From Chitinophaga alhagiae (GTDB lineage: Bacteria > Bacteroidota > Bacteroidia > Chitinophagales > Chitinophagaceae), in assembly GCF_003568665.1 (NCBI RefSeq), contig NZ_QXMH01000004.1:538942-602941 (forward strand): 64,000 bases of DNA, given 5' to 3'. Below are positions 8,193-15,607 of this stretch, in pieces. How positions within the stretch are numbered: position 1 is the first letter of the stretch; the number at the start of each line of letters is the position of its first letter. The position numbers and the translations under genes are program-made. Below the pieces are notes generated by a model. It ran no database searches. It saw nothing but the letters and a program-made list of their open reading frames with translations, and was not told the DNA's origin.

Positions 8193-9416
8193 TCAGAACT
8201 GCTTCAAACTCCCCGGCCGGAAGCTCCACTCCGGCGTAACCAGCGTTTGTGCTACCGGCGTGCTGTACCAGGGGCTGCCGGCATTGGCGGGATTGTTGAG
8301 GATATGGATGCTTTGCGCCGGCATGTAACTCTGCGCCAGCAGGTACCGGCGCTCCCCCGCCCCGTTCGCCGCCACATCTACCACAATAACCGCATGCCCG
8401 GGGGCGCCGCCCTGGATGAACACATGGCCGGGCATTACGGCCGTGGCCGGTTTCAGCTCCCGGCTGAGAGACAGGGTGCCTGCCCAGGCAAAAACCGCTT
8501 CCAGGTATTGCAGGAACACCTGCCGGTTTTCCGCAGGGGCTGCCGTGCGGCGTTTTACCAGGCGGCCTTGCCGCAGGCCATAGCGGATACCGCTGCGCCA
8601 ACCGTCATAGTCCATCAGCGTACCGTCTGTAGCGCGGAACGCGATCTTGCTGAATTGTTTATGCTCATAAAGATATTCCGCGTAGAGGCGCATCACGGCG
8701 TCCGCGCATTGCTGCAGATCTTTGCTGCCCACAGATACGTCCAGCACGGCAAACTGCGCCTGCTGGTCCTGCTTTTTCCGGCCGTTGAAAAGATAGACCG
8801 TATTGTCTTCTTTCAGCGGCACGGCGCGCAGCCACGCCCCGAAAGTACCGGGCGGCTGGCTAACGCGGGTGAAGCCGGGAGGAAGGGGGATGGAAGCAAC
8901 CGTGCGGGAGGGCGGCGTGGCCGGTAGCGGTGCAGCGGCCGGGTGCTGCGCTATATCCTCATTAGCCGGAGAAGGCACCTGCCATTCAACAGGCGCACCG
9001 GCCGGTGCCGGGCGCTGCGCTATATCCTCGTTAGCCGGAGAAGGCACCTGCCATTCAACAGGCGCATCGGCCGGTGCCGGGTGCTGCGCTATATCCTCAA
9101 TGGCCGGAGGAGGCGCCTCCCGTTCAACAGGCACAGCGGCCGGTGCCGGGTGCTGCGCTATATCCTCAATGGCCGGAGGAGGCGCCTGCCATTCAACAGG
9201 CGCACCGGCCGGTGCCGGGTGCTGCGCTATATCCTCATTAGCCGGAGAAGGCACCTGCCATTCAACAGGCGCACCGGCCGGTGCCGGGCGCTGCGCTATA
9301 TCCTCAACAGCCGGAGAAGGCACCCGCCGTTCAACAGGCGCACCGGCATGATGCCCCGCGAGCGCACCGCCCGGCGCCGCAACAAAAGCGGAAAAGAGAA
9401 ACAAAACGTACTGCAT
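8193..9416 (-). CDS. DUF4846 domain protein with N-terminal 23-residue tandem repeats
   Basis: 407 residues with a short N-terminal hydrophobic stretch (about 1-20) that probably serves as a signal peptide. Residues 25-162 are six Pro/Ala-rich 23-residue repeats of the type GAPVEWQVPSPA-NEDIAQHPAPA. The rest (about 175-400) matches DUF4846: PPGFTRV, FGAWLRAVPLK, the YLEAVFAWAGTLSLSREL helix, and GHVFIQGGAPGHAVIVVDVA, which looks like a folded catalytic-type core. Members are common in Chitinophaga relatives and have no established function; the conserved GHA and late SYMPAQSIHILNNP segments suggest an enzyme-like domain. The repeats look like an added low-complexity linker that would hold the domain away from a membrane or wall. 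It is divergent from the LytTR gene 113 bp away. Confidence 0.85.
   Translation of the reverse strand: MQYVLFLFSAFVAAPGGALAGHHAGAPVERRVPSPAVEDIAQRPAPAGAPVEWQVPSPANEDIAQHPAPAGAPVEWQAPPPAIEDIAQHPAPAAVPVEREAPPPAIEDIAQHPAPADAPVEWQVPSPANEDIAQRPAPAGAPVEWQVPSPANEDIAQHPAAAPLPATPPSRTVASIPLPPGFTRVSQPPGTFGAWLRAVPLKEDNTVYLFNGRKKQDQQAQFAVLDVSVGSKDLQQCADAVMRLYAEYLYEHKQFSKIAFRATDGTLMDYDGWRSGIRYGLRQGRLVKRRTAAPAENRQVFLQYLEAVFAWAGTLSLSRELKPATAVMPGHVFIQGGAPGHAVIVVDVAANGAGERRYLLAQSYMPAQSIHILNNPANAGSPWYSTPVAQTLVTPEWSFRPGSLKQF
8931..9344 (-). repeat. Six in-frame 69-bp tandem repeats inside the DUF4846 gene
   Basis: The period is exactly 69 bp (for example the repeated CTGCGCTATATCCTC starts at 8946, 9015 and onward). 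Units encode 23 residues each and differ mainly at W/R, V/A and N/I/V positions. High DNA identity implies recent expansion and likely copy-number variation. Confidence 0.95.
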
Positions 9417-9529
9417 GTAAAAAAGATGCCCGCATCCCTCATTTCCATATGCCTTTCTTTTTTTCTGTACCGGAAAATATTAATAACTTGATTGCCGCAT
9501 CCACGGTACTATCATAAAACGAATATGAT

Positions 9530-10405
9530 ATGAAAAACACCCTTACCCTGCCAGCCGCGCCATTGCAGCACCCCGCCTGGGCCTCGGCCCCATTCACCCT
9601 CCTGCAGCCCCTCCGCAGCCGGGCCTTGCTCATTCTTTTTTGCGGCGCCTTCAGTTTCCTGTTCATGTACATCTTTTCGCCTTTTAACATGAACCAGTGG
9701 TACAAGGGCGGCCCGCAGCCCGTTACCGGCGTGTTTGGCATATTTTCCCTGTGCGGCATGACCGGCCTGGCCATTTCCCAGTTCGGGCTGATGCGGCTGA
9801 AGGGGCGCAAACCTTTCACCTGCCTGCAATATGCGGCATGGCTGGCGGGCGAAGTGCTGCTGGTGGCCCTGGTGGTAAATATTGTGAACGTTTCCATGCA
9901 TGACTACCTCCAGTACTCCTGGCTGGAGTATACAGATACGCTCAAGTTCACCTTCGGGGTGATGGCCCTCCCCTACGCCATAGCCCTGCTCTGGTTCTAC
10001 AACCGGGCCAAGGTGGCGGAACTGGCGCAGCGCGCCCGGCAACAGGAAAAAGATACCTGCCTGCACATCAGCGACGAATACGGCAAACTGGCTTTCAGCC
10101 TGCAGCCGGAGCAACTGCTGCTGCTCAAGGCGGAAGACAATTACGTGCAGCTCTTTTACCGGCACGGGCATACCGTCCGCAAGGAGCTGATCCGTAACTC
10201 GCTCAAAAAACTGGATGGGCAACTGGCCGGCCAGGGGTTTGTGCGCGCCCACCGCTCCTACATGGTGAACCTCTCTAAAGTGATCTTGTTCCGAAAAAAT
10301 GCCAAAGGCTACTACCTGCAGGTAGATGGCATGGAGGAGGTAACGGTGCCGGTATCCGTGTCTTACCTACCGGCCTTTCTGCAGCGGTTCACCCCGCCCG
10401 GCTGA
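9530..10405 (+). CDS. Membrane-anchored LytTR transcription regulator
   Basis: 291 residues. Four predicted transmembrane helices at about 31-50, 66-84, 101-122 and 139-157 are followed by a short coiled linker (about 160-175) and a C-terminal LytTR DNA-binding domain (about 195-288) with the family hallmarks LLKAEDNYVQLFY, GFVRAHRSYMVNL and EVTVPVSVSYL. It has no receiver domain, so it probably senses a membrane or extracellular signal through the helices and binds DNA directly from the membrane. Its stop is 100 bp before the TonB receptor gene on the same strand; direct repeats lie in that gap. By position it is the likely regulator of the receptor/beta-helix/cytochrome operon. This is inference. 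Confidence 0.92.
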   Translation: MKNTLTLPAAPLQHPAWASAPFTLLQPLRSRALLILFCGAFSFLFMYIFSPFNMNQWYKGGPQPVTGVFGIFSLCGMTGLAISQFGLMRLKGRKPFTCLQYAAWLAGEVLLVALVVNIVNVSMHDYLQYSWLEYTDTLKFTFGVMALPYAIALLWFYNRAKVAELAQRARQQEKDTCLHISDEYGKLAFSLQPEQLLLLKAEDNYVQLFYRHGHTVRKELIRNSLKKLDGQLAGQGFVRAHRSYMVNLSKVILFRKNAKGYYLQVDGMEEVTVPVSVSYLPAFLQRFTPPG

Positions 10406-10436
10406 TTTCACCCCGCATACCCCGTTTTTCACCCCA
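10406..10436 (+). promoter_or_regulatory. Direct-repeat pair, candidate LytTR binding site
   Basis: TTTCACCCC occurs at 10406-10414 and 10428-10436, a spacing of 22 bp; a further TTCACCCC lies at 10388-10395 inside the regulator's last codons. LytTR domains are known to bind paired direct repeats about two helical turns apart. The pair is 70 bp upstream of the receptor start. Confidence 0.45.
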
Positions 10437-10505
10437 AAACGGCCAGCAGTAACGGTTGGCTGGCGGTATTTTCTCTAATATCGCCCATATCAACCAACGC
10501 TGCCC

Positions 10506-13256
10506 ATGTACAAACTGATGCTACTGACCGCCCTTTTTATGCCCACCCTGCACGTTCCCCTGCAGGCGCAGCAGGTTATTTACGGCAATGTGCAGAACAG
10601 TGAAACGGGAGAAGGTGTGCCGGCCGTGTCTGTAAAAGCCAAAAACACGCCTAACGGAGACTATACCAACAACCAGGGGAACTTCCGGTTCCATACCCGC
10701 GCCGCCCTGCCGCTTACCCTGGTATTCTCTTCCCTCGGTTTTGCCACGCAGGAGGTGGTGGTGACCGGCCCGGGGGCCGTGCAGGTAAAACTGGCGCCCG
10801 CCTCCGTGTTGGGCGCTGAAGTAGTGGTATCCGCCAGCCGCAACGTACAGCGGAAAATAGAATCGCCCGTTACCATTGAGCGGATAGACAACAAAGACAT
10901 TGTCAATTCCGCCCAGCCCAGCTACTACAGCATGCTGCAGGGGCTGAAGGGAGTAGATGTCACTACCTCCAGCCTCACCTTCACCACCGTAACCACCCGC
11001 GGCTTCAATACCTCCGGCAATACCAACTTTACCCAGGTGGTAGACGGGATGGACAACCAGGCCCCCGGCCTCAACTTTCCGCTGGGCGCGGCCATTGGGC
11101 TTACGGAGCTGGACGTGGACAACATAGAAGTGCTGTCTGGCGCCTCCTCCGCCCTGTATGGCTCCCGCGGGCTGAACGGCACCATGGTGATGACCGGCAA
11201 AGATCCATTCAAATACCAGGGCCTCAGCATACAGGTCACCCAGGGGGTGAACCATCTCAAAAAAGGTAAGGGCAACGACCCCATGGGGCCGTCTCCGTAC
11301 TACGACTGGACGGTGCGCTGGGCCAAAAAGGTGAATGACCGGCTGGCGTTCAAGGTCAACGCGCAATACACTCTGGCCAAAGACTGGATGGCCGCGGATA
11401 CCAGCAATACCAACGGCCCGGGCAACCGGTATACAGACCCCAATTACAACGGGGTGAACATGTACGGCAGCAAAACGTCCGTAGACATCAACCCCTTCCT
11501 GGAAGCGGCGCTGGCCATGGACCCTTCGCTGGCGCCCATCATTGACCCGCTGCTGGCCAGCCCGTCCAATTACGTGGCGCGCACCGGTTACGCGGAATAT
11601 GGCTACCTTAGCAATGAAGCCAAACTGCTCAAGTTGAATGCGGAGCTGCGCTATAAGATCAGGCCGAAACTGGAAGCTGTTGTTTCCGGCACTTACGGCG
11701 AGGGCAACGCGGTATACAGCAACGATACCCGGTATGCACTGACCGGTTACAAGCTGGGCCAGTACCGCGCCGAGCTGCGGGGCGAGCAATGGTTTTTGCG
11801 GGCGTACACCACCCGGGAAAACTCCGGCAACACCATTATTGCCAGCCCCACCGCCCAGTTGCTGAACGAAGTCTGGAAACCCAGTTTCAACCCTGCTACC
11901 ATGGACGGCTGGTACCCGCAATATACCGGCGCGCTGCTGCAGGCACTGGCCACGGGCAGCACGCTGCAGAACGCCCACCTGGCCGCCCGCAGCTTTGCGG
12001 ACCAGGGCCGCCCCGAGGCCGGGAGCCCCTTCTTCAACCACCTGAAAGACAGTATAGCCGGGCTGCCCACGCCGCAGGGCGGCACCCTTTTTCAAGACCG
12101 GAGCAGGCTTTATAACACGGAGCTGCAATATAATTTCAGCCGCCTCATCCCTTTCGTGGAAGTTATTGCCGGCCTCAACTACCGCCTCTACCGGCTGGAT
12201 TCCAAAGGCACGCTCTTCCCGGATACGGAAGGGCCCATAGATGTGGCCGAGTACAGTGCGTACGCCCATCTTTCAAAAAAACTGGTACAGAACAAACTTA
12301 AGCTGGGCGCCGCTTTCCGGTACGATAAAAATACCCTCTTCGAGAAACCGCGCGTTACCTCCCGCCTCTCCGCCGTGCTGGAAACGGCCAAAGAAAACTA
12401 CCTGCGTTTCTCTTACCAGAACGCCTACAGTTTTCCTTCCAACATCCAGTCTTTGCAAAGCACGCTCACAGATTATAATACTTACGCTTCCGGCGGCAGC
12501 GCCCGCCTGCTGTACGGGGAGTACGGGTTCAACAAATACCCGCCCTACCTGCTTACCAGCGTAACGGCATACCAGCAAAGCAACGACCCTTCCCAACTGG
12601 AACGTTTCAGCCTCAGCGATATCAAGCCGCAGTCCGTAGACGCGTTCGAGCTGGGCTACTCCGCCCTGTTTGCCCGCTGCGTGCTGGTAGATGTGCTGGG
12701 GTATTATTCCACCTGGAAAAACTTTATCGGTTATGTGAACGTGGCCAATACGCCCGGCACGGACGATGTTACGGCGTTCAAGGAACGCAGCCGCTACGTG
12801 GCCTACAACATTGCGTACAACGGCGCGGAAACGGTGAATACCTACGGTTACGCCGCCAGCGTGAGCGTAGACCTTTCCCGCAACTACCTGGCCAGGGCCA
12901 ATTTTTCTTCAGACTTCCTGAAGAACAGGAACAACAGCCAGATCAATAATTTCAACACGCCCAACTGGAAGTTCAACGTGGAGTTCGGCAATACCGGGCT
13001 GGGCAAGCGGCAGCAGCTCTCGTTCAATACCAGCCTGCGCTACCGCCCCGCTTATTTTTACGCCATCGGGTTCGCGGCCGGTACCATACCGGCCAATGTG
13101 GTGCTGGACGCGCAGATCAGCTACAAGCTGCTGAAAGCCCGTTCCCGCATCAAGCTGGGGGCCACCAACCTGACCAACCGGTACTATTACAACGGCTTTG
13201 GCAGTCCGGCTATTGGCGCGGTGTATTATGCCACGCTGGCCTATAATGTATTCTGA
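10506..13256 (+). CDS. TonB-dependent outer-membrane receptor
   Basis: 916 residues with a signal peptide (to about residue 22), a carboxypeptidase-like regulatory beta-sandwich domain (about 24-100, GNVQNSETGEGVPAVSVKAK), a plug domain (about 110-240, containing MLQGLKGVDVTT, VDGMDNQAP and VLSGASSALYGSRGLNG) and a 22-strand barrel ending in the aromatic residue of LAYNVF. Such receptors import bulky ligands across the outer membrane using TonB energy. The lack of an adjacent SusD suggests it is not a classical glycan SusC. It is the first gene of an operon with the beta-helix lipoprotein (17-bp gap) and the cytochrome. The ligand is unknown; metals, siderophores or oligomers remain possible. 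Confidence 0.93.
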   Translation: MYKLMLLTALFMPTLHVPLQAQQVIYGNVQNSETGEGVPAVSVKAKNTPNGDYTNNQGNFRFHTRAALPLTLVFSSLGFATQEVVVTGPGAVQVKLAPASVLGAEVVVSASRNVQRKIESPVTIERIDNKDIVNSAQPSYYSMLQGLKGVDVTTSSLTFTTVTTRGFNTSGNTNFTQVVDGMDNQAPGLNFPLGAAIGLTELDVDNIEVLSGASSALYGSRGLNGTMVMTGKDPFKYQGLSIQVTQGVNHLKKGKGNDPMGPSPYYDWTVRWAKKVNDRLAFKVNAQYTLAKDWMAADTSNTNGPGNRYTDPNYNGVNMYGSKTSVDINPFLEAALAMDPSLAPIIDPLLASPSNYVARTGYAEYGYLSNEAKLLKLNAELRYKIRPKLEAVVSGTYGEGNAVYSNDTRYALTGYKLGQYRAELRGEQWFLRAYTTRENSGNTIIASPTAQLLNEVWKPSFNPATMDGWYPQYTGALLQALATGSTLQNAHLAARSFADQGRPEAGSPFFNHLKDSIAGLPTPQGGTLFQDRSRLYNTELQYNFSRLIPFVEVIAGLNYRLYRLDSKGTLFPDTEGPIDVAEYSAYAHLSKKLVQNKLKLGAAFRYDKNTLFEKPRVTSRLSAVLETAKENYLRFSYQNAYSFPSNIQSLQSTLTDYNTYASGGSARLLYGEYGFNKYPPYLLTSVTAYQQSNDPSQLERFSLSDIKPQSVDAFELGYSALFARCVLVDVLGYYSTWKNFIGYVNVANTPGTDDVTAFKERSRYVAYNIAYNGAETVNTYGYAASVSVDLSRNYLARANFSSDFLKNRNNSQINNFNTPNWKFNVEFGNTGLGKRQQLSFNTSLRYRPAYFYAIGFAAGTIPANVVLDAQISYKLLKARSRIKLGATNLTNRYYYNGFGSPAIGAVYYATLAYNVF

Positions 13257-13273
13257 CATAAAAACATGCTGAT

Positions 13274-14515
13274 ATGAAATATTACGTAGCCGCACTGGCC
13301 CTCCTTGCAATGGCAGGCTGTACCACCGCCCCCGGCGGCAAGGGAGATTACGCCACGGTGCTCACCTTTGGCCCCGGCCAGGAAAGCCAGATCGTGGAAG
13401 CCTTTTTGTCCCTGAAAGACAGCAGCAGCATTGAGCTGAAAGAAGGGCAATACCATTTTGACAACCTGAGCCTGGTGCAGCTGAAACATGTACGCATCCA
13501 GGGCGCGGGGCCAGACAAGACCATCCTTGATTTCAGCGCCCAGAGCCAGGGCGGCGAAGGCATCAGGGTGGCCGAGGTGAAAGACTTCCACATTGCGGGC
13601 CTTACCCTGCGGGATTCAAAAGGAGACCTGCTGAAGATCAACAAAAGCGAGAACGTGACCATCACCAACCTGCATGCCGTCTGGTCCAGGTCAGACTCTG
13701 CCAGCGGCGGCTACGGCATTTACCCGGTGCTCTGCAACAACGTGCTGGTAGAGAACTGCTATGCGCAGGGCGCTTCAGACGCGGGCATCTACGTGGGGCA
13801 AAGCAACAACGCCGTAGTGCGCAAATGCAAGGCCTACAAGAACGTGGCCGGTTGTGAAATTGAGAACACCACGCATGCGGAGGTATATGATAACGAGTTT
13901 TACGGCAACACCGCCGGCTTCCTCGTATTTGACCTGCCAGACCTTTCCCAGCGCGGCGGGCATGTAAAAGCATACAACAATTTCATTCATGACAACAACG
14001 AGCGCAACTTTGCCAAGGCCGGCAGCTTCGGCACCACCTGGGGCGTGGGCAATGCCGCGCCCGGCAGCGGCGTGATCATACAGGCCACTTCCGATGTGGA
14101 GCTGTACAACAACCGCATCATCAATAACAATTCCAGCGCCATCATCCTCGTGTCCGGCTTTTTTGTGGATGCCAAAGCGGGAGACAAGATCAATAACGCC
14201 TACTTCCCTGTTTCCAAAAACATCATGATACACAACAACACGCTCGAAATGGGGCCCGCCTTCCCGGAACCGGTGTACAACCACCATACCGGCAAAATAC
14301 TGGTTGCCATAGAACAAAAGCTGGGCGCCAGGATACCCATGATCGTGTATGACGGTATCAGCACCAATATACTGACCGGCGGAACACTGCAAAACCCTGA
14401 CTCCATCTGCATCCGCCAGGCGGGAGATCATTTGTTCGTGAACGTGAACGCGCTGCAGATGGGCGCCAAAGACTGGCGCCCCGGCACAGACATGACCGCT
14501 TTTAACTGCCAGTGA
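13274..14515 (+). CDS. Parallel beta-helix repeat lipoprotein (TIGR03805-like)
   Basis: 413 residues; lipoprotein signal with the lipobox LAMAGC (Cys16). The body is a right-handed parallel beta-helix with repeated turns such as NVTITNLHAVW, NVLVENCYAQGASDAGIYVGQSNNAVVRK, AEVYDNEFYGNTAGFLVF and VELYNNRIINNNSSAIIL. The same fold is used by polysaccharide lyases and epimerases; I see no safe catalytic assignment. Its pairing with a diheme cytochrome of the SO2930/HNE_0200 type (next gene, overlapping) is the known TIGR03805-TIGR03806 pair of unknown function. It probably sits on the outer or inner membrane facing the periplasm or surface. The stop overlaps the annotated upstream GTG of the cytochrome gene. 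Confidence 0.88.
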   Translation: MKYYVAALALLAMAGCTTAPGGKGDYATVLTFGPGQESQIVEAFLSLKDSSSIELKEGQYHFDNLSLVQLKHVRIQGAGPDKTILDFSAQSQGGEGIRVAEVKDFHIAGLTLRDSKGDLLKINKSENVTITNLHAVWSRSDSASGGYGIYPVLCNNVLVENCYAQGASDAGIYVGQSNNAVVRKCKAYKNVAGCEIENTTHAEVYDNEFYGNTAGFLVFDLPDLSQRGGHVKAYNNFIHDNNERNFAKAGSFGTTWGVGNAAPGSGVIIQATSDVELYNNRIINNNSSAIILVSGFFVDAKAGDKINNAYFPVSKNIMIHNNTLEMGPAFPEPVYNHHTGKILVAIEQKLGARIPMIVYDGISTNILTGGTLQNPDSICIRQAGDHLFVNVNALQMGAKDWRPGTDMTAFNCQ

Positions 14516-14517
14516 CC

Positions 14518-15528
14518 ATGAGAAAAAGTATTGTGATATTGGCCCTGTGGCTGGGCTTTGGCTGTAACAACCCTCCACCGCCCGCCGCATTTGCCTTCCG
14601 CGAAAAACTGTCTGACTACGGTTTCTTCACCGGCCCGCTCAAAAACCTGCGGCCCGCAGCAAGCATATTACCGTATGAGCTGGGCACGCCCCTGTTCACA
14701 GACTATGCCGTGAAAGACCGCTTTATTGTACTGCCGGCCGGGAAAGCCATGCAGTACCGGGATTCCGGTGTGCTGAACTTCCCCGATTCCACCTTCATCA
14801 TCAAGAACTTTGCGTATACGGACACGTTGCGGCAGAAAGTGATGATAGAAACGCGCCTGCTGTTCAAAGACCCGGCAGACCAGCAATGGAAAGTGATGAA
14901 CTACCTCTGGAACGATGAGCAAACCGAAGCCGTCAAATGGATCACCGGCCAACGCGTGCCCATTACCCTGCTGGATGACCATCAGCAGCGGGTGGCCACC
15001 ACTTACCAGGTGCCCAACACGAACGATTGCAAGCGCTGCCACTCCAATAACGGCCGGCTGCTGCCCATTGGCCCCCGGGCGCGCAATGTACACTATAACC
15101 GCCAGCTGGAAACCTGGGCCGCCAACGGCGCCCTGCAAGGCTTACCCGCGCAGGCAAAAGCGCTGCCGGTATGGACGGACAGCGTGCAGTATACGCTGGA
15201 GCAGCGCGCCCGCGCCTACCTGGACGTTAACTGTGCGCATTGCCACACCAAAGGCGGCGATGCGGACAACACCGGTCTCTTCCTCGAATACGAACAAACC
15301 GCGCCCAACCACCTGGGCCTGCTGAAGCGGCCTGTTTCCGCGGGCAACGGCGCGGGCGGGCTCGATTTCGATATTGTACCGGGCCATGCGCAGCAATCCA
15401 TACTGGTACACCGCATGAACAGTACAGAGCCCGGCACGGCCATGCCAGAACTGGCCCGCACGCTGGTACACCGGGAAGGGCTGGCCCTCGTTACCGCCTG
15501 GATCAACAGTTTGCCGGAAGAGCGGTAG
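14518..15528 (+). CDS. SO2930-family diheme c-type cytochrome lipoprotein (TIGR03806-like)
   Basis: 336 residues from the ATG at 14518; an in-frame GTG at 14512 would overlap the previous stop and is less likely because the ATG gives a tidy lipoprotein signal (LGFGC, Cys16). Two heme-attachment motifs are present, CKRCH at 171-175 and CAHCH at 239-243. The N-terminal part (about 28-165, with LSDYGFF and YELGTPLFTDYAVKDRF) is the conserved extra domain of this family. It would transfer electrons in the periplasm or at the membrane surface. It follows the beta-helix gene with no gap, so the two are translationally coupled. The physiological partner and substrate are not known in any organism I can name with certainty. 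Confidence 0.9.
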   Translation: MRKSIVILALWLGFGCNNPPPPAAFAFREKLSDYGFFTGPLKNLRPAASILPYELGTPLFTDYAVKDRFIVLPAGKAMQYRDSGVLNFPDSTFIIKNFAYTDTLRQKVMIETRLLFKDPADQQWKVMNYLWNDEQTEAVKWITGQRVPITLLDDHQQRVATTYQVPNTNDCKRCHSNNGRLLPIGPRARNVHYNRQLETWAANGALQGLPAQAKALPVWTDSVQYTLEQRARAYLDVNCAHCHTKGGDADNTGLFLEYEQTAPNHLGLLKRPVSAGNGAGGLDFDIVPGHAQQSILVHRMNSTEPGTAMPELARTLVHREGLALVTAWINSLPEER

Positions 15529-15553
15529 GCGGTCAGATGTTCCCGGCCGGAGT

Positions 15554-15584
15554 AAAAAAGGCCGCCTCCTCCCGGAAGCGGCCT
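15554..15584 (-). terminator. Terminator of the M16 peptidase gene
   Basis: Inverted repeat AGGCCGC (15559-15565) and GCGGCCT (15578-15584) with a 12-nt loop. A run of A on the plus strand beside it gives a U-tract on the minus transcript, 24 bp beyond the M16 stop. It may also stop the converging cytochrome operon. Confidence 0.75.
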
Positions 15585-15607
15585 CTGCATATTTACGATA
15601 AACTTAG

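Noticed and set aside
8803..9491. Two overlapping plus-strand frames through the 69-bp repeats
   Set aside because: The repeats have no stops in several frames, so these frames are artefacts of the repeat; the DUF4846 frame alone shows a domain.
10521..12269. Long antisense frame under the TonB receptor gene
   Set aside because: It is a shadow of the high-GC codon use of the real gene; its translation has no recognisable family and the plus-strand receptor is certain.
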